Both the position numbers and the translations under genes were made by a program. The notes beneath the pieces are model-generated. The model searched no databases. It saw nothing but the letters and a program-made list of their open reading frames with translations, and was not told the origin of the DNA. This document shows, piece by piece, positions 1 to 8,457 of a DNA stretch of 64,000 nucleotides. Origin of the DNA: Comamonadaceae bacterium. Its GTDB lineage: Bacteria; Pseudomonadota; Gammaproteobacteria; Burkholderiales; Burkholderiaceae_C. The stretch's first letter is position 1. Every line of letters begins with the position of its first letter. The stretch is from NCBI GenBank assembly GCA_027485235.1, contig JAIXRJ010000021.1, positions 1 through 64,000 of the forward strand. The letters are read 5' to 3'.

Positions 1-564
1 GGCATTCCCACTTCGGGCTTGCCGGTGCTGATCGACGTGTCCACCTCGTCCACCACCAACGGCATGACCAACCGCCTGCACAAAGAGGGGGGCTTGCTGC
101 CCGCCGAGTGGGTGATGGACGGTCACGGTCAATCCAGCCGCGACCCGGCGGTACTCTTCAACGAGCCCAAGGGCACCATCTTGCCGCTGGGCGGCATGGA
201 CTCAGGCCACAAGGGCTACGGCTTGAGCTGGATGGTGGAAGCCTTGACGGGCGGCCTGTCAGGCCATGGCCGTGCCGACCCGCCTGAAGGCTGGGGGGCC
301 ACGGTGTTTTTGCAGATCATCGACCCCCGCGCTTTCGCTGGCCAGAACGCCTTCCACACGCAGATGGACGAAGTGTCACGCCAGTGCCATGCCTCGCGCC
401 CCGCCCAGCCCGACCGCTGGGTGCGCACGCCCGGCGAACGCGGCCTGAAGCTCAAGGCCGACAGCGCCAGCCAAGGCGTGGCGCTGTACCCGAACATCAT
501 GCCCATGCTGCTGCCTTGGGCCGAGAAGTTCAAGATTGATTTGCCGAAAGCGCTGCCAGGCTAA
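1..564 (+). CDS. Ldh-family (malate/L-lactate/ureidoglycolate-type) dehydrogenase, 3' portion
   Basis: The frame is open from base 1, so the 5' end lies outside the window; about 187 C-terminal residues are present. The stretch with DVSTSSTTNGM, followed by KGTILPLGGMDSGHKGYGLSWMVEALTGGLSG, is typical of the NAD(P)-dependent type-2 malate/lactate dehydrogenase (Ldh_2) family, which includes ureidoglycolate, sulfolactate and piperideine-carboxylate oxidoreductases. The next two genes are a KDPG-type aldolase and a PfkB kinase, so here a sugar-acid or hydroxyacid substrate is more likely than ureidoglycolate. That is inference from context; the substrate cannot be read from the sequence. Confidence 0.85.
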   Translation, partial: GIPTSGLPVLIDVSTSSTTNGMTNRLHKEGGLLPAEWVMDGHGQSSRDPAVLFNEPKGTILPLGGMDSGHKGYGLSWMVEALTGGLSGHGRADPPEGWGATVFLQIIDPRAFAGQNAFHTQMDEVSRQCHASRPAQPDRWVRTPGERGLKLKADSASQGVALYPNIMPMLLPWAEKFKIDLPKALPG

Positions 565-624
565 AGCCAAGCCCCGCCGGGCCTCATGCAGAAGCCCGAA
601 GACTGGTCACTGAAGGAGACTTTG

Positions 625-1260
625 ATGCACCCCAGAACCATGCGCGAGATACTGGCCCGTGCCCCGGTCATGCCCATCCTGACGCTGCATGACGCCCGTT
701 TGGCCGGGGATCTCGCCCTGGCCTTGGCGCAAGGCGGCATCACGGTTTTTGAAGTGGTCATGCGCACGCCGCAGAGCCTGGCAGCATTGCGTGCCATGCT
801 GGAGGCCACACCCGAAGCCGACATTGGCATGGGCACCTTGATGAGTCCACACGACCTGCAAACCGCCCTTCAAGCGGGGGCCAAGTTTGGCGTGTCACCG
901 GGACTGACGTCGGAATTGGCGTCTGAGATCGCAGCCACCCAGTTCCCCTTCTTGCCCGGTGTGGCCACGGCCAGCGAAGTGATGCAAGCCCGGGGCTGGG
1001 GTTTGAAGGCACTCAAATACTTTCCGGCTCAAGGCGCTTTGGGCGCCCATTGGATCAAGGACATGAGCGGCGTGTTTCCGGACGTGCTGTTTTGCCCGAC
1101 CGGCGGCATCCGGCCACCCGACATTCCGACCTACCTGCAACTGCCCAACTGTTGCACCGTGGGCGGCTCCTGGGTCGTTCCCCAGGACATGCTGGCCGAC
1201 AGGGACTGGGCGGGCATCACGGCCTTGGCGCGCCAGGCCAGCGCATTTGCACGGGTTTGA
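625..1260 (+). CDS. KDPG/KDPGal-type 2-keto-3-deoxy-6-phosphate aldolase
   Basis: The 211-residue product matches the class I KDPG aldolase (Eda/DgoA) family in length and motifs. These are MPILTL near the N-terminus, GITVFEVVMRTP, a conserved GMGTL, GVATASEVMQA, and LKYFPAQGALG carrying the presumed Schiff-base lysine, then PTGGI. It would cleave a 2-keto-3-deoxy-6-phospho sugar acid to pyruvate and glyceraldehyde-3-phosphate. The start at 625 is preferred over an upstream TTG-type start because GAAGGAG sits at 612-618. It is followed at once by a PfkB kinase that could phosphorylate the aldolase substrate, so the pair resembles a De Ley-Doudoroff branch. Confidence 0.88.
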   Translation: MHPRTMREILARAPVMPILTLHDARLAGDLALALAQGGITVFEVVMRTPQSLAALRAMLEATPEADIGMGTLMSPHDLQTALQAGAKFGVSPGLTSELASEIAATQFPFLPGVATASEVMQARGWGLKALKYFPAQGALGAHWIKDMSGVFPDVLFCPTGGIRPPDIPTYLQLPNCCTVGGSWVVPQDMLADRDWAGITALARQASAFARV

Positions 1261-1264
1261 ACAC

Positions 1265-2161
1265 ATGAACCAGCGCCCACGCATGGTGGCCCTGGGTGCC
1301 ATTTGCACCACGGCCATTTTTCAGGTCGAGAAAATCGAAGCAGCACCGGCCAAAGTGATGGCCAGCCAAAGGTGCGCCGTGGTGGACGGCATGGCCGTCT
1401 CGGCCGCCTGCGCGTTCCAAAAACTGGGGGGGCAAGCACAGGTCTGGGCCAGGGTGGGCGAAGACGCCGAAGCCCAGGCCATGCGTGAGGCCTTGGCACA
1501 GGAAGGTGTGGATGCCAGCGGGCTTCACACGGTGCCCGGTGCCCGGTCTTCCCATTCCGCGGTGATTGTGGACGCACAAGGACAACGTCTGGTGGTTCCG
1601 TTTCACGACCCGCAGGTCGATGCATCCCCTGCCTGGCTGCCACTGCAAAATCTGGCGCAAGCCGATCTTTTGCATTGCGATGTGCGCTGGCCCGAGGGGG
1701 CCCTGGCGGCCTTGAACGCGGCTCGCCAGCGCGGCGTGCGCACCATGGTCGATGGCGATGTGGCGCCCCATGCCGTGCTGCAAAGCCTCATGCCGCTGGC
1801 CGACTACGCGGTGTTTTCTGACGCAGGCTTGAGGGCCTACACCGGTCTGTACGACGTGCAGGAGGCCTTGCTGAAGGTGGCGCAAATGCACAGCCTGCAT
1901 GTGGGCGCCAGTTGTGGCGAAGACGGCTACTACTGGGTGCAAGACGGCCAAATCGCGCATGCCCCGGCTTTGGCGATCCAGGCCGTGGACACCTTGGCCG
2001 CCGGAGACGTTTTTCATGGCGCCTTGGCCCTGGCGATTCTGGAAGGCCAAACCATGGCGCAAGCCGCCCGATTTGCCTGCGTGGCAGCGTCCCTCAAATG
2101 CACCCAATTTGGCGGGCGCCTGGGCTGCCCAACGCGGGACGAGGTCATGCGCGCCATTTGA
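1265..2161 (+). CDS. PfkB/ribokinase-family sugar kinase
   Basis: The 298-residue protein has the PfkB layout. An N-terminal substrate lid contains CAVVDGMAVSAACAFQKLGG and ARVGEDAEAQ, and the C-terminal signature AVDTLAAGDVFHGALA contains the catalytic Asp of the usual DTxGAGD motif, here DTLAAGD. The ATG at 1265 lies 4 nt after the aldolase stop; an upstream ATG at 1247 would overlap the aldolase. Context suggests it phosphorylates a 2-keto-3-deoxy-sugar acid for the preceding aldolase. The exact sugar is unknown. Confidence 0.85.
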   Translation: MNQRPRMVALGAICTTAIFQVEKIEAAPAKVMASQRCAVVDGMAVSAACAFQKLGGQAQVWARVGEDAEAQAMREALAQEGVDASGLHTVPGARSSHSAVIVDAQGQRLVVPFHDPQVDASPAWLPLQNLAQADLLHCDVRWPEGALAALNAARQRGVRTMVDGDVAPHAVLQSLMPLADYAVFSDAGLRAYTGLYDVQEALLKVAQMHSLHVGASCGEDGYYWVQDGQIAHAPALAIQAVDTLAAGDVFHGALALAILEGQTMAQAARFACVAASLKCTQFGGRLGCPTRDEVMRAI

Positions 2162-2243
2162 AAAAGCCCAATGCATGCTTTTGTCAAGCCCCCCATCGGG
2201 TAATCCTGATGGCCAGTTGTCACCTGAATAACCCATTTTTTGA

Positions 2244-2276
2244 GCCGACAGGCTTTCAATGTCACTGCGTGTCGGC
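2244..2276. promoter_or_regulatory. Inverted repeat upstream of the Tct transporter genes
   Basis: GCCGACA (2244-2250) and TGTCGGC (2270-2276) form a perfect 7-bp inverted repeat separated by 19 nt, about 50 nt before the first transporter gene. It could be an operator or a transcript hairpin. There is no T-tract after it, so it is not a convincing intrinsic terminator. AAGGAGAC at 2315-2322 is the ribosome-binding site of the following gene. Confidence 0.35.
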
Positions 2277-2325
2277 ACGATGCGACGCTGCGTTTTATTC
2301 CATTTGAACCCCCAAGGAGACAAGC

Positions 2326-3303
2326 ATGATGATTCGCCGTAACCTGATCAAGTCCATGGCCTGCGCCGCGGCAGCCCTCACGCTGAGTGGTGCTGCGCTG
2401 GCACAAAGTTATCCAACACGTCCGATCACCATGGTCGTCCCCTGGGGCGCCGGCGGGGGCACCGATGCCACTGCCCGCATCGTCGCCGCCTTGCTGGAAA
2501 AAGAAATGGGCCAACCGGTGAACGTGGTCAACCGCACCGGCGGCAACGGCGTGGTCGGGCATTCGGCCATCGCCACCGCCGCTGCCGATGGTTACACGAT
2601 CGGCATGATCACCGTTGAAATCTCCATGATGCACTGGGCCGGTTTGACCCAACTGTCGCCCACCGACTACACCCCCATTGCCCTGATGAACATCGACCCC
2701 GCCGGTGTCACGGTGCGTGCGGACTCACCCTACAAAAACTTGGGCGATCTGGTGACCGCCATCAAAGCCAACCCCGGCAAATTCAAAGCCTCCGGCACGG
2801 GTCAGGGCGGCATCTGGCACCTGGCTTTGGCAGGCATGTTGAACGACTTGAAAGTGCCCGTCAGCGCAGCCCCATGGGTGCCCTCCAACGGCGCTGCACC
2901 CGCCATGAACGATCTGGCAGCCGGCGGTGTCGAATTTGTGACCTGCTCATTGCCTGAAGCGCGCGCCCTGATCGACGCAGGCAAAGCCCGGCCACTGGCA
3001 CTGATGGCCAGCCAACCCTCCGCGCTGTACCCGAATGTGCCCACCCTGAAGGCAGCCACTGGCAGCAACTGGGCCATTGGCGCATGGCGCGGCATTGCCG
3101 CCCCCAAAGGCTTGCCTGCCGACATCCAAGCCAAGCTTGGTGTGGCCGTCAAGAAAATTTACGACAGCCAGGAGTTTCAGGGCTTCATGCAGCAACGCGG
3201 CTTTGGCACCATTTACGCCGACAGCAAAGGCTTTGAACAATTCATGGCCAAAGGCAATGCCGACATGGGCGTGGTCATGAAGTCTTTGGGACTGGCCAAA
3301 TAA
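2326..3303 (+). CDS. Tripartite tricarboxylate transporter substrate-binding protein (TctC/Bug family)
   Basis: This 325-residue protein has an N-terminal signal peptide ending in AALAQS, then the Bug-family opening YPTRPITMVVPWGAGGGTDATAR and NVVNRTGGNGVVGH. It would be periplasmic and deliver an organic or sugar acid to the TctAB membrane complex encoded directly downstream. AAGGAGAC precedes the ATG pair at 2326/2329. The linked aldolase, kinase and dehydrogenase suggest a sugar acid or related hydroxyacid, but Bug ligands cannot be predicted reliably from sequence. Confidence 0.92.
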   Translation: MMIRRNLIKSMACAAAALTLSGAALAQSYPTRPITMVVPWGAGGGTDATARIVAALLEKEMGQPVNVVNRTGGNGVVGHSAIATAAADGYTIGMITVEISMMHWAGLTQLSPTDYTPIALMNIDPAGVTVRADSPYKNLGDLVTAIKANPGKFKASGTGQGGIWHLALAGMLNDLKVPVSAAPWVPSNGAAPAMNDLAAGGVEFVTCSLPEARALIDAGKARPLALMASQPSALYPNVPTLKAATGSNWAIGAWRGIAAPKGLPADIQAKLGVAVKKIYDSQEFQGFMQQRGFGTIYADSKGFEQFMAKGNADMGVVMKSLGLAK

Positions 3304-3310
3304 GCCGCCG

Positions 3311-3784
3311 ATGAAATTCAATGACACCTTGGTGGGTGCCGCGCTCTTGGCGCTGGCACTCGCCATTTTGAACACGGTACGGCACTTCCCTGTGATCCCC
3401 GGACAAAACATTGGTCCGGGGGCTTTCCCGGGCTTGTTGGCCACCCTTTTGGCGGTGTGTGCGGTGCTCTTGATCATCAAGGGCCTGAAAGCCAAACAAC
3501 ACGAGGACTGGGTCGAAATGGGCGCTTGGGTCAAGTCCCGCTTTCATGCACGCAACTTCTTGATCACGATCGCTTGCTTGCTGTTCTACATCTATGTCTC
3601 GGACCGCTTGGGTTTCATCTTGTGCGCCATCGTGATCCTGTCGGTGATGTTCTCGGCGCTGCGGGTTCGCGGCAAATTGATTTTGCCCATCGCCATCGTC
3701 ACCAGCTTGGTCATTCACACGATTTTCTACAAAGGCCTGCGCGTGCCTTTGCCTTGGGGTGTTTTGATGCCCCTCCAATGGTAA
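3311..3784 (+). CDS. Tripartite tricarboxylate transporter small membrane subunit (TctB)
   Basis: The product has 157 residues with about four hydrophobic segments, opening MKFNDTLVGAALLALALAILN followed by a FPVIPGQNIGPGAFP loop, both typical of TctB. It starts 7 nt after the TctC-like gene and lies just before TctA, giving the standard C-B-A order. It is the small integral-membrane partner of a secondary, binding-protein-dependent uptake system. Confidence 0.9.
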   Translation: MKFNDTLVGAALLALALAILNTVRHFPVIPGQNIGPGAFPGLLATLLAVCAVLLIIKGLKAKQHEDWVEMGAWVKSRFHARNFLITIACLLFYIYVSDRLGFILCAIVILSVMFSALRVRGKLILPIAIVTSLVIHTIFYKGLRVPLPWGVLMPLQW

Positions 3785-3797
3785 ACAAGGACAACCC

Positions 3798-5303
3798 ATG
3801 ACCTCTGCTGTCTTGCTCCAGGCCTTTTGGTTGGTCTTTGATCCCTATGTTTTGTTGGTGATTTTGTGCTCCGCGATCTTTGGCCTGTTTGTAGGCTGCA
3901 TCCCCGGACTGAGCGCCACCATGGCCACGGCCTTGTTGGTGCCCATCACCTTTTTCATGCCGCCTGTGCCTGCCATTGCGGCCATTGTCACGGCCACGGC
4001 CATGGCGATTTTCTCGGGAGACATCCCCGGGGCACTGCTGCGCATTCCCGGCACACCGGCGTCTGCAGCCTATACGGACGAATCCTACAAAATGACCTTG
4101 AAAGGTCAGGCCGAAGTGGCCCTGGGCGCCGGCCTGGTCTTTTCAGCCATTGGCGGCTTGTTCGGCACATTGGTGATGGTGATGTTTTCTCCGGCATTGG
4201 CCGAGATCGCCTTGAAGTTCTCATCGTTCGAGTACTTCTGGCTGGTCATTTTGGGCTTGGCCGGTGCCGTGTTCATTGGCAACGCCAGCGTGTTGAAAGC
4301 CTGCATCACCTTGCTGCTGGGCTTGTTGATCGCCTGCATCGGTTTGGAAAACCCCGCAGGCTTGCCGCGTTTCACGTTTGGCATGAATGAGCTCATGAGT
4401 GGCGTCGAACTCATCCCCATGATGGTGGGCATGTTTGCCGTCTCCGAGTTGCTGCGCTACATCACCAACACCGATCCCAGCCCCATCATTGCCACCGAAA
4501 AGATTGGCAACATCTTTTCAGGCATGTGGGGTTTGATCAAGAGATACCGCTGGCCTTTGGCACGCGGCAGTGCCTTGGGCACCGTCATTGGCATTCAACC
4601 GGGCTCGGGTGCCGACATGGCCTCGTGGCTCAGTTATGCGATGAGCAAGAAGTTTTCCAAAGAGCCTGAGAAATTCGGCACGGGTCACGTCGAAGGCATT
4701 GTCGAGTCGGGCGCCGCCAACAACTCTTCTTTGGCCGGTGCATGGATCCCAGCGATCGTCTTTGGCATACCGGGTGACTCGATCACGGCCATTGCCATTG
4801 GTGTGCTGTACCTGAAAAACATGAACCCCGGGCCCATGATTTTCGTGAACAACCCCGAGAACATTTACGCCATCTTTTTGGTCTTCATTCTGGCCAACAT
4901 CATCATGGTGCCACTGGGTTGGTTGACGGTGAAGCTGGCCACCAAGATCTTGCGCGTGCCGCGCAACATCCTGATGCCCATCATTTTGATTTTTTGCATC
5001 GTCGGCTCGTTCTCGATCAACAACTCCGTGTGGGGTGTGACCTTGATTTTGTTCTTCGGTCTGGTGTCTTTTCTGCTGGAAGAAAACGGGTTCCCTGTCG
5101 CCCCCGCCATTTTGGGGGTGGTGTTGGGCACCATGATGGAGGAGAACTTTGTCACCTCCATGATCAAGTCCGACGGCGACCCCTTGGTCTTCTTCACGCG
5201 GCCCATTGCCATGTGGCTGGCAGCGGGCACCTTCATCATCTTGTTGTGGCCCGTCGCTGCCTGGGCTTGGAAAAAACTGCGCCCGCCAGTGACCCCCGTT
5301 TGA
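3798..5303 (+). CDS. Tripartite tricarboxylate transporter large permease (TctA)
   Basis: This 501-residue polytopic membrane protein has the TctA hallmarks: FGLFVGCIPGLSATMATALLVPITF near the N-terminus, SGDIPGALLRIPGTPASAAYT, and the second half-repeat with GIQPGSGADMASWLSYAMSK followed by EGIVESGAANNSSLAGAWIPAIVFGIPGDS. It begins 13 nt after TctB with an ACAAGGACAA-like ribosome-binding site and ends the operon. It forms the transport channel of the tripartite system. Confidence 0.93.
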   Translation: MTSAVLLQAFWLVFDPYVLLVILCSAIFGLFVGCIPGLSATMATALLVPITFFMPPVPAIAAIVTATAMAIFSGDIPGALLRIPGTPASAAYTDESYKMTLKGQAEVALGAGLVFSAIGGLFGTLVMVMFSPALAEIALKFSSFEYFWLVILGLAGAVFIGNASVLKACITLLLGLLIACIGLENPAGLPRFTFGMNELMSGVELIPMMVGMFAVSELLRYITNTDPSPIIATEKIGNIFSGMWGLIKRYRWPLARGSALGTVIGIQPGSGADMASWLSYAMSKKFSKEPEKFGTGHVEGIVESGAANNSSLAGAWIPAIVFGIPGDSITAIAIGVLYLKNMNPGPMIFVNNPENIYAIFLVFILANIIMVPLGWLTVKLATKILRVPRNILMPIILIFCIVGSFSINNSVWGVTLILFFGLVSFLLEENGFPVAPAILGVVLGTMMEENFVTSMIKSDGDPLVFFTRPIAMWLAAGTFIILLWPVAAWAWKKLRPPVTPV

Positions 5304-5304
5304 G

Positions 5305-5326
5305 CCAAGCCACCCAGGTGGCTTGG
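5305..5326. terminator. Hairpin between convergent tctA and puuD
   Basis: CCAAGCCACC (5305-5314) and GGTGGCTTGG (5317-5326) form a perfect 10-bp stem with a 2-nt loop in the 37-nt space between the convergent stop codons. It lacks a clear T-run on either strand, so it may act as a bidirectional RNA-end stabiliser rather than a strong intrinsic terminator. Confidence 0.55.
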
Positions 5327-5340
5327 CGCTGGATGAAACA

Positions 5341-6552
5341 TCAGTCCAATTTGGCGCCCGCCTGAAACCAACGCCCGATCAAGGCGCGGTCTTCTTCGCT
5401 CAGGCCGGTGGCGTTGCCCATCGGCATTTGCTTGGTCACCACCACCTGTTGGTAGACGTTTTGGGCGTGCTGCTTGATCAGCTCAGGGCTGTCCAAACGC
5501 ACGTTTTTCATCTGCACCTGCGCGTTGTGGCACGACAGACAATGCTGACTGACGAGGCTTTGCACTTGGGCAAAATTCACCGGCACTGCCGGAGCGGCCG
5601 AGGCCACCGGGGCTGCAGGTCGGAGGGCCACGATCACGCCCAAAATCATCACCACGCCGACCGCCGCAAACGGCCAAGGGTTGGCAGCGCGGACCAAGTG
5701 GAAGGCGTGGCGCTGCACAAAAAACTGACGGATCAAGGCGCCCGCCAACATCATCACGAACAGCAGCACCCAGCGGTGTTCGTGCGTGTACAAAAAGCTG
5801 TAGTGGTTGCTCAGCATCGCAAAGATGACGGGCAGCGTGAAGTAAGTGTTGTGCACGCTGCGCTGCTTGCCGCGCTTGCCGTGAATGGCCAAGGCGTTGG
5901 CGTCATAGGTTTGGCCGCTGGTCATGGCCGCCACCACTTTGCGCTGGCCGGGGATGATCCAGAAGAACACGTTGGCGCTCATGGCGGTGGCGATCATCGC
6001 GCCCACCAACAAGAAAGCGGCGCGACCTGCAAACAGCTCGTTGGCCAGCCAAGAGCAAAACGCCACCACCACAATCATCAGGCCCGCCACGATCAGCTCG
6101 CCGTTTTGGCGGAAACCGAACACCCGGCAAATGATGTCGTACACCAACCAGAAAGCCACCAACAAGCCCACCGCGGCCGATCCGGCCATCACAGGGGTCC
6201 AGTCCATCAGCGATTTATCGATCAGGAAGGTGCCCGCGTTGTAAAGATAGAGCACCGTGAACAGCGCAAACCCGCTCAGCCAGGTGGAGTAACTTTCCCA
6301 ATAAAACCAGTGCAGCTTGGTGTGGATGATCTTGGGGGCGACCATGTACTTTTGCGGGTTGTAAAAGCCGCCGCCGTGCACCGCCCACATCGCGCCGCCC
6401 ACGCCTTTTTCGAGCAGGTCGGGCGAATTGGGTTTTTGCAGGTTGTTGTCGAGAAAGACGAAGTAGAACGAAGAGCCAATCCAGGCGATGGCAGTGATGA
6501 CGTGCACCCACCGCAACAACAAATTGGCCCATTCCAGAAAATACGATTCCAT
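5341..6552 (-). CDS. puuD: Membrane-bound urate hydroxylase with C-terminal cytochrome c domain
   Basis: This 403-residue protein begins MESYFLEWANLLLRWVHVITAIAWIGSSFYFVFLDN and has about eight membrane helices, matching the membrane-anchored urate oxidase PuuD family. The C-terminus carries a cytochrome c-like haem site, SQHCLSCHNAQV, with a likely distal Met in VVTKQMPMGNA. It oxidises urate to 5-hydroxyisourate, passing electrons to the respiratory chain. The ATG at 6552 with GGAGA just upstream is chosen; a longer open frame to 6651 has no signal. The upstream region holds a TGTATACA operator (6657-6664). Confidence 0.93.
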   Translation of the reverse strand: MESYFLEWANLLLRWVHVITAIAWIGSSFYFVFLDNNLQKPNSPDLLEKGVGGAMWAVHGGGFYNPQKYMVAPKIIHTKLHWFYWESYSTWLSGFALFTVLYLYNAGTFLIDKSLMDWTPVMAGSAAVGLLVAFWLVYDIICRVFGFRQNGELIVAGLMIVVVAFCSWLANELFAGRAAFLLVGAMIATAMSANVFFWIIPGQRKVVAAMTSGQTYDANALAIHGKRGKQRSVHNTYFTLPVIFAMLSNHYSFLYTHEHRWVLLFVMMLAGALIRQFFVQRHAFHLVRAANPWPFAAVGVVMILGVIVALRPAAPVASAAPAVPVNFAQVQSLVSQHCLSCHNAQVQMKNVRLDSPELIKQHAQNVYQQVVVTKQMPMGNATGLSEEDRALIGRWFQAGAKLD

Positions 6553-6656
6553 GAGGGATTCTCCAACCTGCTCACCACCGCGGGCCCTGTGAGCGGGTAT
6601 TCGGTCGCGAACATGAACCCGAGGATTCCTGCGCCGCTGCGACCAGTGCACCGGAG

Positions 6657-6664
6657 TGTATACA
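6657..6664. promoter_or_regulatory. TGTATACA operator upstream of puuD
   Basis: A perfect 8-bp palindrome, TGTATACA, sits about 105 bp before puuD. Its flanks (CCAGTGCACCGGAG on the left, ATTTAGACATT on the right) are nearly the same as those of the site at 15637-15644. A third copy is at 21871-21878. All three precede purine-district transcription units, and a GntR/FCD regulator gene lies next to the second copy, so I infer a shared operator. Confidence 0.6.
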
Positions 6665-6727
6665 ATTTAGACATTCAGATCCAGCACCCGGACGCCTTGA
6701 AAATCAGGGAAAACCAGTGCGCTGGCT

Positions 6728-7525
6728 TTAAAAGCTCTGCAAGAGTTGTGCCGCCACAGCCACGGCAATGACCTCAGGTTCTTTGCCAGTGATGCCTTTG
6801 ACCCCGATGGGACAGGTGATCTGTGCGATTTCTTCGGTACTGAAGCCCCGCTCCTCCAGTCGGTGTCGAAAGGTCGCCCATTTGGTGGCACTGCCAATCA
6901 GGCCGACAAATGGCAAATCTTTTTGCGCTCGCAAACGTTGGAGACAGGCCACCACAATGTCCAAATCCTCGGCATGGCTGAAGCTCATGATCAACACACG
7001 GCTGCTGGGGGCCAAATCGGCCACCGCGGCCTGCACCGGGTTGGAATGCTCACAAGCCACTTCATCCGGCACCTCGTCCGGAAAAATTTCATCGCGGCTG
7101 TCGATCCAGCGCACGGCAAAAGGCAGTGCTGCCAAGGTTCGCACCAATGCCTTGCCCACATGACCGCCGCCAAACAAGGCCAAAGGCGCAAGCTGGGGCC
7201 TCAGCTCGGCTTGGAGTCGGTTCGCATCCGAGGGGCTCACGCGTTCAAACTGCAAGGCCACCGCACCGCCACAGCACTGACCGAGGCTGGGGCCCAACAC
7301 GTGGCGCAGTTGCGTTTCCTGCGTTTGTCCTGCCAACAACAAACGGGCGTGGGCGATGGCCTGGTATTCCAAATGACCCCCACCAATCGTGCCCATTTCA
7401 CGTTGGGCAAAGACCACCATGCGGGTGCCCACACCACGCGGCACAGACCCTTGGGTCGCCGCCACAGTCACCACCACACCTGTCTCAAGCGAAAGTTGCT
7501 GCAAAGCCAAATCAATCCAGATCAC
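6728..7525 (-). CDS. xdhC: Xanthine dehydrogenase accessory protein XdhC
   Basis: The product matches XdhC: VVVTVAATQGSVPRGVGTRMVVF near the N-terminus, MGTIGGGHLEYQAI, LGQCCGGAVALQFE with the paired Cys, a Rossmann loop LALFGGGHVGKALV, and FVGLIGSATKWATFRHRL. XdhC binds and sulfurates the molybdenum cofactor and inserts it into xanthine dehydrogenase (xdhAB, nearby on the same strand). No in-frame ATG precedes the conserved region. The GTG at 7525, giving 265 residues, fits family N-termini best, although the frame stays open to a TTG at 7606. It is separate from xdhAB, with two other small genes in between. Confidence 0.9.
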   Translation of the reverse strand: MIWIDLALQQLSLETGVVVTVAATQGSVPRGVGTRMVVFAQREMGTIGGGHLEYQAIAHARLLLAGQTQETQLRHVLGPSLGQCCGGAVALQFERVSPSDANRLQAELRPQLAPLALFGGGHVGKALVRTLAALPFAVRWIDSRDEIFPDEVPDEVACEHSNPVQAAVADLAPSSRVLIMSFSHAEDLDIVVACLQRLRAQKDLPFVGLIGSATKWATFRHRLEERGFSTEEIAQITCPIGVKGITGKEPEVIAVAVAAQLLQSF

Positions 7526-7623
7526 ACCCGATTTCCATTCCAAACAATCGCCCGATTCATGCTGCCAGGAGCGGTGCACAATAACGCCATCTGCCAAGTA
7601 TGCCAATGAAAGGAGAGAAGGCC

Positions 7624-8169
7624 GTGTTCAACAATTTTCGCCACTGCACAAACACCACCTTTCTCGTCCTGACGGGCCTGGGCGCCTTGCTCCTGGCCGT
7701 GCTCAGCGGATGCGCCAGCAACACCAAAACCCAAGCCGAAACCCGCGTCAGCCAACCCGATCCTGGCCACAAAGTGGTACCCCCAGCAACTTCACCAACG
7801 GCTACGCCCGCAGCTTCGCCCACAGCATCATCCTTGGCGCGCTCCCCGAAGGAATACCGCAAGGACGCTGCATCGCATTTGTACGGCATCAACAAGGCGC
7901 GCGTCTACAAAGGCCGCCTGCCGCCCATGCTGCAAGCTGTTGGGGTGCTGGATGTGGACATCGATCGTCAAGGCCAAGTTCGTGCTCTGAGCTGGAAGCG
8001 TGCGCCAAAACATGCACCCGAAGTCATGGCAGAAATCGAGCGCATGGTGAAAGCAGCAGCGCCCTACCCCGCTCCGCGACACCTCAGCCAAGTCACATAC
8101 ACCGATGTGTGGTTGTGGCACAAGAGCGGCAAATTTCAGCTCGACACATTGACCGAAGGCCAAGACTGA
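7624..8169 (+). CDS. Putative lipoprotein with TonB-C-terminus-like domain
   Basis: The GTG at 7624 is preferred over ATGs at 7600/7606 because AGGAGAG (7611-7617) is ideally spaced before it and the product then opens as a compact lipoprotein signal peptide with lipobox LSGC. After a Pro/Thr/Ala-rich linker (about residues 30-70) comes a folded segment: YGINKARVYKGRLPPMLQAVGVLDVDIDRQGQV ... TYTDVWLWHKSGKFQLDTL. This resembles the beta-strand pattern of TonB-like C-terminal domains. Function is unknown. It is probably anchored to the outer membrane. Confidence 0.7.
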   Translation: MFNNFRHCTNTTFLVLTGLGALLLAVLSGCASNTKTQAETRVSQPDPGHKVVPPATSPTATPAASPTASSLARSPKEYRKDAASHLYGINKARVYKGRLPPMLQAVGVLDVDIDRQGQVRALSWKRAPKHAPEVMAEIERMVKAAAPYPAPRHLSQVTYTDVWLWHKSGKFQLDTLTEGQD

Positions 8170-8200
8170 GCGCCAAGGGGCTCAGTCTTGGCCCTGTAAC

Positions 8201-8386
8201 TCAAGACTCAGTGGCAGCTGACTGACCCTGAAGACCAGATGACTTCTTTGCGCCCTTGGGCTCATCAGCGAGATCGGGCTGGACGAAACACATCTTCTCG
8301 CCATCCCATTTTTGACCGCACCAACAAACACCTTCGTCATTGATGATGCAAGTGCCTGTTCCGCAGCACCGAGGATCTTCTGACAT
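8201..8386 (-). CDS. Small cysteine-rich protein of unknown function
   Basis: A 61-residue ORF with five cysteines within its first 33 residues: CCGTGTC, CWC and MC, embedded in INDEGVCWCGQKWDGEKMC. The Cys/Trp pattern and matching codon use argue for a real gene, perhaps binding a metal ion. The C-terminal half is charged and low in complexity. It lies downstream of the xdhAB terminator and convergent with the lipoprotein gene. I do not recognise a named family. Confidence 0.6.
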   Translation of the reverse strand: MSEDPRCCGTGTCIINDEGVCWCGQKWDGEKMCFVQPDLADEPKGAKKSSGLQGQSAATES

Positions 8387-8401
8387 GCCAACGCCTTTTG
8401 T

Positions 8402-8445
8402 GGAAAAAACAAAAAATCAACTTGCCTGAAAAAGCTTCAGGCAAG
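8402..8445 (-). terminator. Rho-independent terminator of the xdhAB operon
   Basis: Read on the minus strand, CTTGCCTGAA and TTCAGGCAAG form a perfect 10-bp stem (8421-8430 with 8436-8445). It is followed by the T-rich tail TTGATTTTTTGTTTTTT. It starts 13 nt past the xdhB stop. Confidence 0.88.
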
Positions 8446-8457
8446 CTGTCATTCGGC

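Noticed and set aside
5323..6771. 482-codon plus-strand frame opposite puuD
   Set aside because: Antisense shadow; PuuD motifs and cytochrome site are on the minus strand.
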